Part shown: in pieces, positions 35,636 through 46,271 of the stretch | Layout of the letters: each line of letters opens with the position of its first letter | Position numbering within the stretch: position 1 is the stretch's first letter | Assembly: GCA_963281155.1 (NCBI GenBank) | Contig: CAUJLY010000002.1 | Location: 6,572,001 to 6,636,000, forward strand | Reading direction: 5' to 3' | From: Rhabditophanes sp. KR3021 | Taxonomy: Eukaryota; Nematoda; Chromadorea; Rhabditida; Alloionematidae | Length of the DNA stretch: 64,000 bases | Position numbers and translations under genes: made by a program | Notes under the pieces: model-generated | Database searches by the model: none | What the model was told of the DNA's origin: nothing | Seen by the model: the letters and a program-made list of their open reading frames with translations, nothing else

Positions 35636-37250
35636 TTATTCATCAGTCATAGTCTGAAGATCAAACATTTGTTTGGTCAAGATATCAGCGACAGCGCATC
35701 CATTGACACTATTGAGTAAGTAGACGTCAGGTATAGTACATTTACCATCATCACAATTGATGCCCTGTCTCTTGAATCTTTCGACTGAGATGTATTCTAA
35801 GTTTTCAACTAACTCTTTTGTAGGTATTGGAAGCTTGAGGTGGAGAGTGTCGGCTGAGTGGGTTCTAATCCTGTCCATTCTTGACTCCTTTTTGTCGAAC
35901 AAATCCCCATTCTTAAGAGTGTGTTGAATAATTCTGACTTCCTTTTTAGACTCGTCAACATAGAATATTCCTTTTTTGAACAATGGATAATTGAAGAGAA
36001 TGTCGTTCGCGTTTCTTGGATCAAGCAAAAGTAGACATATTCTTGATATTCATCCGAAGTAGTTCTCCATCCAGGCCACACTTTGTCCAACCAATCAGAG
36101 GCATTGAAATTAGTGTTGCCAGGCTTGTTCAAAAAATTGTCTACACTCTTCATTCTATTAGCCAGCCCATTAATTCTTCACAACCACGTAATTGAATGTG
36201 ATCCGTTAATGGCCTATTACCACCGAGTACCAACTTCCAATGTGTGCTATAAAATTCTTCCGTGCATTTTTTTCTTGAGTATGACGCTACATGAATGCTT
36301 CGTTTATAAATAATAGTTTTGATGATGTAAAAGCTCATCGATGTTTCTTCTCCAGCAGTCCCTTTAATTAGCAAGTTCATCAATCGAGCAACAGTGCAAT
36401 TTTTGTTGATTCTCTTGCCTTGTTTCGTTGGGATTTCATGACTTTATATGTAGCATTAATAAAGTAATCAAAGCCATACAAGATTTTAACTTCATCAGAC
36501 TAATGGCTTTGTCTTCACAATCAATGTAGGAATAACCCGCTTTGCCAAAAAATTGCTAAAGCTTGACAATTTTTTATTCTAAACGAAAAGAATTCTACGT
36601 CCCCAGAACCCAATCTGCTTCTGTTTACATACATTTCAAGCTTAGGTATCACCATACCAATACCAGCTCTAGTCAGCGATCCCAGCATTTTGTTTAGTTC
36701 TATCCTAATCTCAAGTTTTGCCAAAGCCTGATTATTCCTTTCAATTTGATTGGCATTTCAAATCGGCTCATGACATCTCGAATAAGTTTGAATAAATTTT
36801 AAAGATTAATTTATATTTAAATTGTCTGTAAGTTCCATAATTCTAAATGAACCCATAGAATAAAGTGGATATCCTACCTTCTTAGTCCAACATAGTTAAC
36901 ATTGCTTAAAAATAACCCAAACTTGTCTTTTCATCTAATTCACCGTCACAATAAACTTGGTTAGATCGAATGTAAACAATCATTCAGGCACTTCAATTTA
37001 CAAACGCCTTGGCAAAATCAGGAGACTACATGAACTCTTCATCCATGTAAACTTCAATTTTTGGGGGACTTCTTCTAAGCAACTTCTCTTTTCCTTATAG
37101 CTAAACTTGAGTCATCAGCATTTTGCAACAAATCAAAAAACGACTTGGCTGTGTGGCTGGTCTGAAACCAAAACAATTACTCGTTATTTAAAAAGCTTCA
37201 TTTACCTTTAGTTTGCGGATCTTTCCTTCCTCAAGATAACGACCCTTCAC
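35636..37250 (-). pseudogene. Decayed coding element related to the 1.1-1.6 kb relic
   Basis: The minus strand shows fragments in changing frames: EEFYSTHWKLVLGGNRPL (about 36280), then MKSVDNFLNKPG (36153), shifting near 36030 to LDPRNANDILFNYPLFKKGI, and running to a stop at 35636. The last part contains LPIPTKELVENLEYI and DGKCT, shared with the relic in the TMLHE intron. Beyond 36.4 kb the coding signal fades, though short open stretches reach about 37.2 kb. Family not recognised; an old mobile element or dispersed gene copy is likely. The limits are approximate. Confidence 0.5.
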
Positions 37251-37565
37251 CAACGATAGGTAGTGCTTTACCAGTGGCTTCCCTCCTGTCACCGTTTCGA
37301 TATTATCTTTCCCATAGTTAACTTTAGTTTGAGTGAATCGACAACTAAATGTAAAGAGGCAATTATTAGTAGAGGTTACGAGTTAAATAACAATATAAAT
37401 ACCCTAATAGCAACAACGGATTCGAAACTAAATAATATCCTAAATTTAAAAATGTTCTTTTATAAAAATACCTTTGACATACATGTATATTTTAAAATAT
37501 TGCAGGGGGTCGAAAAAAGAATCGTGAGTGACTTGCTGAATAGAAGTGATATTCTCAGCAGATAC

Positions 37566-39314
37566 ATGATGCAAGAAACAGAAGATCCCTTGAAAATGCC
37601 TAAAAATCAAAAAGAATTGTCTGAACTTTATTATTCTATTTACAAAAGAGTTAAACATGATCATGTTACAAAGAATATGATTTTGACAACAACTCAACGT
37701 GAGATTGATAATGCTGCCAAGGACTCCATGATGATGTCTCTGATTTATTGTAATTCAGACAGACCTAAGTATGATTGTTTAAAGGGAAAGAAGAGAGTGA
37801 CTTTGAAGAGTAATAGGCATCAAGCTACTAAGCAAGTGCCTAAATGGAAGATGCCAGATGTGAACAAGATCGTCGACGAAGCAACTACTTCAAGAGTTAA
37901 GGAAAATGCTTCTAAAGTCAAGGAAGCTGCTCCACAAGTTAAGGGAGCTCCTACTAAGACGTCTAGTCCTGATATTGTCGAAATTAGGGAAGTTATTCCT
38001 CCAACCACTCAGAATTTGTCTTTTCCAAACATAATCAGTGTAGTTGAAAAAGAACAAGAGCTAGTTTCGTCAGACACTGAAAGCAGTATAAGCTCCTTTT
38101 CAGTTACATCGTCTCGTAAAAGGCAAATGGAATTGCGGAAACCAAGTCCAGATCAATACCCTGAAAGCGATTACTCCGTCAATGATGACATCGATGGCGA
38201 GGGAGAAGATGAAGACGAAGAAGAATCTGAAGAAGAGGTTGAGGGTGAAGCAGAAGACGAAGCTCCAGTCCTAATTCCAAATGGAGCCCAAATTGTTGAG
38301 ATTGAACGCTCTCAGTTGCCCGAAGAAAAGAAAGAGCCGTTTAATAATACCCATCTTCCATTCACCTTCAATATGTCTTCTTATGACCTACCAACACCTC
38401 CAGCTCCTTTTAATTTAGCTTCAAGCTTTGTGAAACCTACGTTGCCACCTTACCGCATTAAAAAAGTAACTGTTGCAAATGCCCCATCATCAAAAATGGA
38501 TCGTGAATTGGAATCAGTAGATGAAGTCTTAGACTACAACGTGGGGTTCATGAACGAAATCAATCCCTCCACCATCCAGCATTTAAACATATCCGACAAG
38601 GAAAGGGGTCTATTAGACCAGGATAGGTCCTCTTACAATGAACGAATCGCTAAACAACTAAGCAAACAGAGTACTATCACCTTCAGTGTCGACTCTATCA
38701 ACATGGTTGGAGCAGATGCCAGTACAGTTGTTGTCAATTATATAACTTTTATGGATTTGTACGAGCAGGTCTATAAGTTTTTGAGAATTACTCCTACTTA
38801 TGATGATGTTGAGATGGAGTTTATTTGGGGCAGGATTATGAAAAGAGTTTGTCAGGATTCTCCTTTGAAGGGTGGAATTTATATCAGAATTGATAAAGGG
38901 TCAAAAGAAGTTCAGGAGATGTTGGTTGGACCACCTGTCGAATCTGTGTTTGTGCAAGAGGTGTCTATTAGAGATTTTTTGATCACTAAGGAAGAGAAAA
39001 TGATGAAGGCCAAGGCTGAGTATGCAGAGAACTTGAAGTTGCTGCCCGAATTAGTCCAAGTTAGCGATCATCCATCAAGACCTTTCTCAAGTTGTATCTC
39101 TGAATTAAACAATAACTTCGTTGATGAAGACGGAGTTACTCATGATATCAGTCAGATAGCTATGAGACTAGGTCAAAATTTGATTGCGGCTTTCCCAGGG
39201 CCTCCACCTGTCTCTGAAGATCTTTGCAATCTCGTCTCAAATACCATCAAACAAGCTAATCTAGATGCCCAAGTTGCCAAGTTAAAGTACGAAGTTTTGA
39301 AGCATTCAAAATAG
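37566..39314 (+). CDS. Unrecognised acidic, largely disordered protein
   Basis: 582 residues from the first plausible ATG pair (SRYMMQETEDP). The same frame is open from 37263 but without an ATG at its front; a TATAAAAA at about 37457 and a TTGCAG acceptor at about 37504 favour a start downstream of both. Lys-rich repeats (VKENASKVKEAAPQVKGAP) are followed by a Ser-rich basic patch (SSRKRQMELRKPSP), a strongly acidic stretch (GEDEDEEESEEEVEGEAEDE), a Pro-rich segment, and a better-ordered C-terminal third (VVVNYITFMDLYEQVYKFL, RIMKRVCQDSPLKGGIYIRI). It is probably nuclear by composition. No domain recognised. It is convergent with the coiled-coil gene that follows. Confidence 0.65.
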   Translation: MMQETEDPLKMPKNQKELSELYYSIYKRVKHDHVTKNMILTTTQREIDNAAKDSMMMSLIYCNSDRPKYDCLKGKKRVTLKSNRHQATKQVPKWKMPDVNKIVDEATTSRVKENASKVKEAAPQVKGAPTKTSSPDIVEIREVIPPTTQNLSFPNIISVVEKEQELVSSDTESSISSFSVTSSRKRQMELRKPSPDQYPESDYSVNDDIDGEGEDEDEEESEEEVEGEAEDEAPVLIPNGAQIVEIERSQLPEEKKEPFNNTHLPFTFNMSSYDLPTPPAPFNLASSFVKPTLPPYRIKKVTVANAPSSKMDRELESVDEVLDYNVGFMNEINPSTIQHLNISDKERGLLDQDRSSYNERIAKQLSKQSTITFSVDSINMVGADASTVVVNYITFMDLYEQVYKFLRITPTYDDVEMEFIWGRIMKRVCQDSPLKGGIYIRIDKGSKEVQEMLVGPPVESVFVQEVSIRDFLITKEEKMMKAKAEYAENLKLLPELVQVSDHPSRPFSSCISELNNNFVDEDGVTHDISQIAMRLGQNLIAAFPGPPPVSEDLCNLVSNTIKQANLDAQVAKLKYEVLKHSK

Positions 39315-39728
39315 TTTTTCAATAATTGAATTACCATGACAAATAATAATATCATTTTTACTTTACTGTCGTTTCAAACAAATAAACAATTAATTTACAA
39401 TCTTATTAATTTTATACATTACAATCAAAATTTTATTTAGAATTAAACTTTTTGTTTACTTTAACAATATTAGTAAATTAACTTGAAAATATTTTGATAC
39501 CAATAAACAGATAACTTATATTCCATTCTTTCGACTTAAGTCTTAATCTAATAAAGTTTTTAGGCAATAAATAACTTGATCCAAACAAAATTATTTTATT
39601 TTATGGTACTTTTATGAATTAAATAAAATAAATCCCAATCTCACAATTGAAACATGAAATATTACTATTAAACATAAAACCTTAGCTAAAAAGTTAACCA
39701 AAAAACATTTAATTACAATAAGTAAAAT
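39315..39728. other. Gap between convergent genes
   Basis: AT-rich 3' flanks with several AATAAA hexamers on both strands; no other signal. Confidence 0.4.
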
Positions 39729-42009
39729 TTAAAGACAATCGCTATCATCAGATAATCTAAAATCATCATCTCTATTTTTGCGTTTACGAGACAAAGAAGT
39801 GCGCAATGGGTCTGTGATAAATACCGAGGAATCATTGCCATTTGATATCGATTCATCAATTGTTAAAATTTCAGAATCTTCGGGGTTTGTTTGAAAAAGA
39901 GGAATTTCTGATGTTGACCGTTGTTTGAGAGGAGCTTTTGCAGTTTGAATTGTTGTTGAAACGGGAACAAATTTGGCTGGGGGTGGTGGCGATGGTTGAA
40001 CATCACCTTGAGTTGGGTTCGCGACTAGTCTGGACGGCCCAACCTGTGCACCATCATGATCTGGTTTTGCAGCTTCCTGTCTTGACGATCCAGCCTGACC
40101 ATCACCTTGAGCTGGGTTTGCGACTTCTCTCTGAGCCAACGGTTTCTTAGTAACTACAGTTGGCTGAGCAATGACACTTGGAACAACTGAATCCATTCCC
40201 GAATCTTCCGAAGAACTACTACTATCAGATTGTTCATCTGGACTTACATAAACAAATTTGCTTGATACCACTTCTCCTGATGTCTCATTTTCTTCCGACA
40301 CCTCATCTTCTCCTGACTCCACATCTTCTATGGAATCTATCTGCTCATAATCCCCAGCTGCTAAATCAGCTTGTGGTTCATCTGTAAATTGATGTTGTTG
40401 GTGGATAAATTGGTCTTGTCTAGATATAGGTTGACTAAATGAACTCAGTATTTCTGCTTGATTATATTCATTTTGCACATCCATAAATTGCGGATTATAG
40501 GTGTCACGTCTACCCATCTGCTGCTGATTATAATTAGCTTGGGTAGAGGGTTGAGATTGCTGCATTAATACTGAAGGATCGGGATTGTATTGTGGGACAT
40601 TTATATTGTCATTTATCGGCATTTGGGATTGATGGTTCATTCCCCCTTGAAGATGAGGAGGCAAGACAGGATTACTTGGATTTGAGTACACCCAGTTGCT
40701 TGAACCTTGTGTAATGTGATTCATTTGGGGATGTGCATTTTGATTCATTTGAGGTTGCACATTTTGAATCATAGGAACTTGTGAATTTTGATTATTTGAA
40801 CTCGGGTTGTAATTCATACTCTCTCGAACTACAGCTTCAGGCATATTTGCACTATTTGACCGGTCATTCAAAAACTCCTCACTTTCAAAGTAATTTGTTC
40901 CTTCTGGTTCATTTGCACTTTCCACTCTATTCTGTACGCCAAGATGATAATCATCAAGCGGATTTGATCTTAAATGCAAAACATAACCAGTCTCCAGTTG
41001 TTGAACCACATTTCTTTGGCCATTTAAAATCTCATTTTCCGTCTGGATATTTATGATTTTTTTCATAAGTTCATCATTATTTCTAAATGTTCCATTATTA
41101 GCAAATCTTTCAAAAATCTTTTCTTCGACTCCTGCTTTGATTACAGCATGATCGCTAGCCAAGTCAGCATACTTCGTTTTCCAAACTTCCACGCTGTTTT
41201 CAATTTCTTTGCAATGGTCTTTGATAGTTTGAAGCTCTTTGTTCTTGTCAACTTCAAGTTTGATTTTCTTTTCCAATTTGACAATACGGTTGTTCAATGT
41301 CTTGATAGTTTCTTGTCTATCATTACATAGTCTTTCCATCATGTTAACTGCAACTTCTGGCATATTTCCTCTTTGAATAAGTAGAGAATCGACCGCGACA
41401 ATGCCTGGAGTTGCAACAGTTTCCGACTGATAATCATCACCAAATGAAAGGAACCCAACATCCGTATCAAATTGTGCATCACAAAGCTTCTTCACTTCTT
41501 CAGAAGTTAATCTTGCCAAAACTTCTTCCGTACCTGATCTCTTTGCCAATTTAAGGGCATTTTCGGCAGTCCACAAACCTTTTTCAACCAGAAACTCCTT
41601 TGCATTACTAAGTTGGTTTTCAAACTTTTTAGACTTTGAAATCTCCTTTAATAAGGCCATTGCATAATAATCATTTGCACTTTTTAGTTCCATCTTTTCT
41701 TTGTCGAACTCAATTTTCAACTTGAACTTTTCCAAAGATTCGTTACTTGCTTCTAATGCAGATTTTGTTGCAGATAATTCTGCTTCTTTATTTTTTAACA
41801 TTTCCTCAAGCTTGGCTTTTTTTCTCTCGTTTGCATCAGACATGTCCTGTAATCTTTTAACAGTTCTATGTAGTTGAAGCTCCCGTGCTTCGTTTAATTT
41901 GTCTATAAGAATATGATATAATAATAAATTAAATGGTAGGACATTTGTTAAGTATTGTATTACATTTTTGAAGGAATTATATACCAAAGGTTTCTTTTTG
42001 AAGGAACAT
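39729..42009 (-). CDS. Unrecognised coiled-coil protein with Gln/Asn-rich and acidic tail
   Basis: Exon 1 (42009-41985) encodes MFLQKETF; an 82-bp intron joins it in phase to exon 2 (41902-39729), giving 732 residues. Residues 10-110 and 210-300 are coiled coil (ARELQLHRTVKRLQDM, NRIVKLEKKIKLEVDKNKEL). Residues about 380-530 are rich in Asn, Gln, Pro and Met (QNVQPQMNQNAHPQMNH). An acidic Ser-rich segment follows (EDVESGEDEVSEENETSGEV, SDSSSSSEDSG). The last part has imperfect repeats (VANPAQGDGQAGSSRQ, LVANPTQGDVQ) and ends in a basic patch, SRKRKNRDDD, that could be a nuclear signal. The layout suggests a scaffold that forms large assemblies. No known family recognised. Confidence 0.7.
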
Positions 42010-42181
42010 TTTCTAAATTATGAATATTAGCTATGCTTAAACGTGTCGTTCTTTTCAATGCATCTATGTTGTTATTTAATTTATGACATTTACTATTATT
42101 GCCTCTTTATTTTAGTTACCATACACTCAAACTGGATTTAAGCTATGAAAGAAATAAGGATGAGATGTCATTGTCTTCGGT

Positions 42182-42364
42182 ATGAAGCAATTAAGTTACG
42201 AAGCATCTGGAAAGGGGCCACCAGTTGTTGAAGAGGAATTGGTGTCAGCTGGAAGGATAGGAGTTGCTAAAGAGGGATTGTTGTCAGTTGGAGGAGTTGT
42301 TAAGGAAGGATTCATGTCAGTTGGAAGCAAAGAGGTTGCTGAGGAAGGATTGTTGGAGCTGTAA
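42182..42364 (+). repeat. Short ORF made of an 11-12 residue tandem repeat
   Basis: About four copies of a 33-36 bp unit translate as VEEELVSAGRIG, VAKEGLLSVGG, VVKEGFMSVGSKE and VAEEGLLEL. The unit is also recognisable at DNA level (GTTGCT.A.GAGG.ATTGTTG). It starts with an ATG and totals 60 residues. No family recognised. It may be a minisatellite that happens to be open, or the repetitive end of a small peptide gene. Confidence 0.35.
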
Positions 42365-42586
42365 AAGTTGATGGTAAGTCAATCATCTTAAATAATGACT
42401 AATTGTTTAGTTCCAGACAAACCACAACAAACAGAATCTTTATTTCCTTTGTTTCAAAGAAAGAATGAGTCTAGTTTAATTGCACATCAAGAGTGGTCAG
42501 TAAGAAGTAAACCAAAAATGATGTTTGAACTAAAAATGACTTCTGATGATTAATTTTAATGTTCGTTCCTATTTTTAGTTTTAATT

Positions 42587-42772
42587 TTAATGTTTGTTTC
42601 CCTTAATACCTGTTGAAAATAAGTTAGGTCTTCCTCCTCTAGATTGAACGACCGCATTTGAACCAAATTGAACGTCTGAGTCATTTTCATCCGAGCGAAT
42701 TCGTTTCCTAATAGGCTCATGATTTATAAACATATCAGGAGAATTTTCATTAAAAGCAGAACTGTCATCCAT
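42587..42772 (-). CDS. Small basic protein of unknown function
   Basis: 61 residues from a true ATG, with a TATATA at about 42796 on this strand 20-30 bp upstream. The sequence is Asp/Asn-rich at the front, with a central basic patch RKRIR that could be a nuclear signal, and the tail RGGRPNLFSTGIKGNKH. No domain. It could be a genuine micro-protein or the remnant of a larger gene. The basic-acidic alternation is reminiscent of the tail of the neighbouring coiled-coil protein, but the sequences do not align convincingly. Confidence 0.35.
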   Translation of the reverse strand: MDDSSAFNENSPDMFINHEPIRKRIRSDENDSDVQFGSNAVVQSRGGRPNLFSTGIKGNKH

Positions 42773-43235
42773 GATTAAGAATAAATAATGAAGTATATAA
42801 GGATCAACAATTTAAACAAATACTGTGTATGAATGCGCTTTAACATTCGGTATTTATGTTCCAATCTTAGACTATTACTATCCGTTTGGGAATTGTGTAG
42901 GCGGAACCTTTTATCTGCCTATTTAAACATTTATTTGCATACACACACAGGAAATGGCTATTTTTTATAGATATTTTTAATACATGTTAGATATTCTTTA
43001 AAAATTGATATAAAGAGCTTATTAATACTCTTTTGTTGAAGGCATTAGAAGTATATACGCGAGTAAACAAAAGCACACCTGATAATTGTTATCGAATGCA
43101 TATAAATAGATTGTATGTTGTTGTAATCTGTATATGTCAATAAAAGTTGTATCTATTATTCCACACATAATTTCGCTTAGTTGAAAATATAGATTTGTTG
43201 TTCTCAGTATTGATTATCAATTTTTTAGCATAAAA
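42773..43235. other. Divergent promoter region
   Basis: Holds the TATA-like element of the small minus-strand gene and, just before the TOLLIP ATG, the acceptor-like TTTTTTAG. Nothing else recognised. Confidence 0.35.
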
Positions 43236-44098
43236 ATGACTGACCTACCCACTACTTCCTCAACACTTAATTTGACTGAAATGAAACAAAAAGTAAGTTT
43301 AAACTAAGTTGATAAATAAAGGTGATATAATTGAAGGTAATGCTCGTACAAGATATGCCAGCAAACTTTCTTTGTGCAGCTAACCAACATCCTCGCAATA
43401 TTCCCGTCATTCCGCCAACCAGAAATGCCGCCACAGACTTTAATGAAAGAGCTGATCACTTTTATCGCTTTACACCACCTAATACAGTTGGACGTATCTC
43501 GGTTCACGTAAAGGAAGCCAAACTAACCAAAAATTATGGCTTAGTCTCTATGGATCCATATTGCAGAATTAGAGTAGGTACTGCCGAGTTCCAATCTAAT
43601 GTTTGTAATAGTGGCGGCAAAAACCCACAATGGGACCGTGTTTTTAATTTCTATCTCGGAACCGGGGTTGATTCTGTTTACATTGAAATAATTGATGAGG
43701 TAATTGTTGACTTAATTTAATGATAATTATATTCATTATTACAGAAACAATTTACCGAAGATCAAGTAATTGCTTACGCTCACATAGTCCTGCCAAATGG
43801 AGTTTTCCATGGTGAAAAGATAGATGAGTGGTATCCGTTAAGTGGCAAACAAGGAGAGAACATGGAAGGACTAGTCAATTGCGAAATTTCCCTCATTCCT
43901 TGTGAACAAACTACTCAAGCTATTCCGGTTGAAGAATATCAGCAGGCTACTCTTCCTCCTTTATTTAATCCAGAAGATCTTGAAGACCTTAAATCAATGT
44001 TTCCTCAAATTGATGAAGATTTAATGAAGGATATTTTAATTGAAAAAGGAGGTGATAAGGCTATTGCTGCTTCTATTTTGATTGAAATGGCTGATTAA
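43236..44098 (+). CDS. Toll-interacting protein (TOLLIP)
   Basis: Ubiquitin- and phosphoinositide-binding adaptor of endosomal sorting and innate signalling. Three exons (43236-43292, 43337-43699, 43745-44098) give 257 residues, close to the family norm. A C2 domain spans about residues 70-190: VGRISVHVKEAKLTKNYGL, SMDPYCRIRVG, GKNPQWDRVFNFYL, GVDSVYIEIIDEKQFTEDQV. A CUE domain is at the C-terminus (EDLEDLKSMFPQIDEDLMKD, GGDKAIAASILIEMAD). The Met-Phe-Pro signature of CUE domains is intact, so ubiquitin binding should be kept. The Tom1-binding N-terminus is short. A TTTTTTAG lies 7 bp before the ATG, suggesting trans-splicing. Confidence 0.93.
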
Positions 44099-44156
44099 AA
44101 TTCTTATTATGCTTTTATTTAATATTACATACATACTTTGTAAAATATTCAACAAT

Positions 44157-44307
44157 AAATTAATACCCTTTTGAGATTGTTAAATTAATACACTTTTGTG
44201 GATATTAAGTTAATACTCATTTTGTGGATGTTAAATTAACTCTCTTTTGTGTTGCTAAGTTAATTCTTTTTTTGTATTGCTAAAATAATTATTTTCTGTC
44301 GTTGCCA
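44157..44307 (+). repeat. Degenerate ~26-bp tandem repeat upstream of TMEM17
   Basis: About six units of the form TTAAATTAATACTCTTTTGTGGATG, becoming TAAGTTAATTCTTTTTTTGT.TTGC in the later copies. The final copies end in TGTTGC, TATTGC and CGTTGC; the last of these forms the left half of the X-box. Confidence 0.65.
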
Positions 44308-44314
44308 TGGTAAC
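44301..44314 (+). promoter_or_regulatory. X-box (RFX/DAF-19 site) of TMEM17
   Basis: GTTGCCATGGTAAC matches the nematode X-box consensus RYYNYYATRRNRAC at every position and lies 53 bp before the ATG of a ciliary transition-zone gene, the usual place. It predicts expression in ciliated sensory neurons under the RFX factor DAF-19. Confidence 0.85.
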
Positions 44315-44366
44315 GTACTTAAATATATTTAATCTATTTGACTACTCTTGAAATAAACTACTAAAA

Positions 44367-45012
44367 ATGAGTGAGGAGCAAGAGATAAATGAAGACGTTA
44401 TTTCTAAATTTGAAGCTTTTAAGATTTGTAAGTCAATTAATATTAATTAAATTTCTGATTACTATCAATTACAGCTAGAAACACAAATTTGTATTTGCAA
44501 ATGTTTTTTACCTGTCATATAGCATTCTTTCCTATACTGATTATTTCAACTGGCATAAGTTTATATTTAAAGGTAAGTTACCAGCAAATTGAGAGAATAA
44601 TTATTAGTTAAGTTTCCTTATTTAACACCAACGTATCGAGTCGTTCTAATAGGCGTCTTGTTAGGTCATTTTTGTATCGAATCAGTACGGCTATACATGG
44701 GATATACGGGAAACTTAGAAGAAAATGTAAGTATCACATAAATACGCAATTAATGTTTCCAATTCAAAGGTTCCATACTTATCAGGTCAATTTATCACAG
44801 CTCTTATCCTTCAATTGCCGACAAGTGCTTTCTTATTATTCAATTTTGACATAATTCAACTTCCTCTCGAAATACCAACATTGACTATACATTTGATTTT
44901 GATTATATTGGAACTTATTCTATCTTTATTCACGATTAAAAAGATTGGTGATTATCAGGTGAAAAAGTTCATGGCAAAAATATTGGCGGAGGATGTTAAG
45001 AAGAATGAATAA
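44367..45012 (+). CDS. tmem-17: Transition-zone membrane protein TMEM17
   Basis: Tetraspan protein of the ciliary transition zone (MKS module), which gates membrane entry into sensory cilia. Four exons (44367-44427, 44475-44572, 44613-44726, 44770-45012) with 40-47 bp introns encode 171 residues. Four hydrophobic segments lie at about residues 28-52, 58-78, 95-118 and 125-145. The family block ESVRLYMGYTGNLEENVPYL, and after it QFITALILQLPTSAFLLFN, closely follows vertebrate TMEM17. The Lys/Glu-rich tail is cytosolic. The X-box 53 bp upstream fits the ciliary role. AATAAA near 45050. Intact. Confidence 0.92.
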
Positions 45013-46271
45013 TGTAGTGTTGTGTAACCAATTAAAGTTAAATTAGTAAAATAAATTGCATACTTTATTCATAGTGTGGTAATTCTGGGTAAACATTTTT
45101 ATAAAATGTAACATACGAACCTTGTAGCTTTTCAAGTTTTGCGTGAGATATGATTAACATTTAATTGAAACAAAGTAATACCAGGCTATTTTAAAATGCC
45201 AAATGGTCGTGTAAAATTTATTTCATTTTTTGTTCAAATAGTTAACCGGGTTGGAATGCATATTTAAATGGTCCAAAACTCAAATTAGCTTTGTATCTAT
45301 TATGGTCTTGCCGTCCGGGCATTTTTACATTGTATTACTAATATCATATCAATCAAAGCATTATTCATGTTGAATATCGTCATTTATATATAATTACTAT
45401 ATTCATATTATTTCTTAAATCATATTTATTGTACTCTTTATTACTATACTCACGGTTGTCATGACATTGTAATACTCTGCATGTGCATTCTGAATACTTG
45501 TAAACCTATTTTTGGCCATTTTAAACTTATTACACAAGAAAGAATATTTTTTAACTTTTGTGGCCCAGATTATTAGCTGTCACTACAAGGAGACCATTTA
45601 AGCTTTTAAGTTTTGGTATATGTCATTAAACTTAGTTTTTCCAGCTTTGCAAACTGCCCAAAGTTTAATTTACGGCACATTCCCAGTATGGAAAGAGTCA
45701 GGGTTTTTGACCGTGAACCCTCTCCCTTGAGAATAAATATTTTTTTCAAAATTCCACTCATTTATTGAAAAACAAAGAATCTTACTACCTAGAAGATTTT
45801 AATGTCTTCTTTCTCTGGGCTATAGGAGGCACTACAATAATTCGTAAAAATATTGTTTTAGGCAAATTTACTAAGATACGGAATTTTGTATACAATAGTA
45901 AGGAGATAATTCAATTTTTAAAACCATATGAAAAGTAAAATTTAACTTTTTGCCTAATAATGCATTCACAAAATAGTTAACAATGTTACTAAATTCTCTT
46001 GATTTTTCTATAACTCTTTTAATGTTTGACCTGTACAAACGTCGCTTCAATACATCATCATTTACCTCGAAAAATTTGACCAAATAAAAGATAAAAAAAT
46101 GGGTTCTTAAGAATCCTACGATGAACCCAAAGCATGTTCAACATTGCGATTTGGTCGAGGATTGAGTGTTTTCCAACTTCTTGCCTACTGTCATTTGTAA
46201 TAGAAAATAGTTGAATTAAAAAAATAAATATCTTTTATTCTCACATATTATTAAGCAAATTACACTAAAAT
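45013..46271. other. Intergenic region between TMEM17 and VPS11
   Basis: AT-rich. A 70-codon minus-strand frame (45871-46083, VNDDVLKRRLYRSNIKRVIE) is open but begins at TTG and lacks a family; a possible ATG lies in a preceding frame (about 46136). I see no repeat or RNA gene. Confidence 0.35.

Noticed and set aside
45871..46083. 70-codon minus-strand ORF
   Set aside because: Starts at TTG; a short preceding ATG frame could splice in, but no family supports it.
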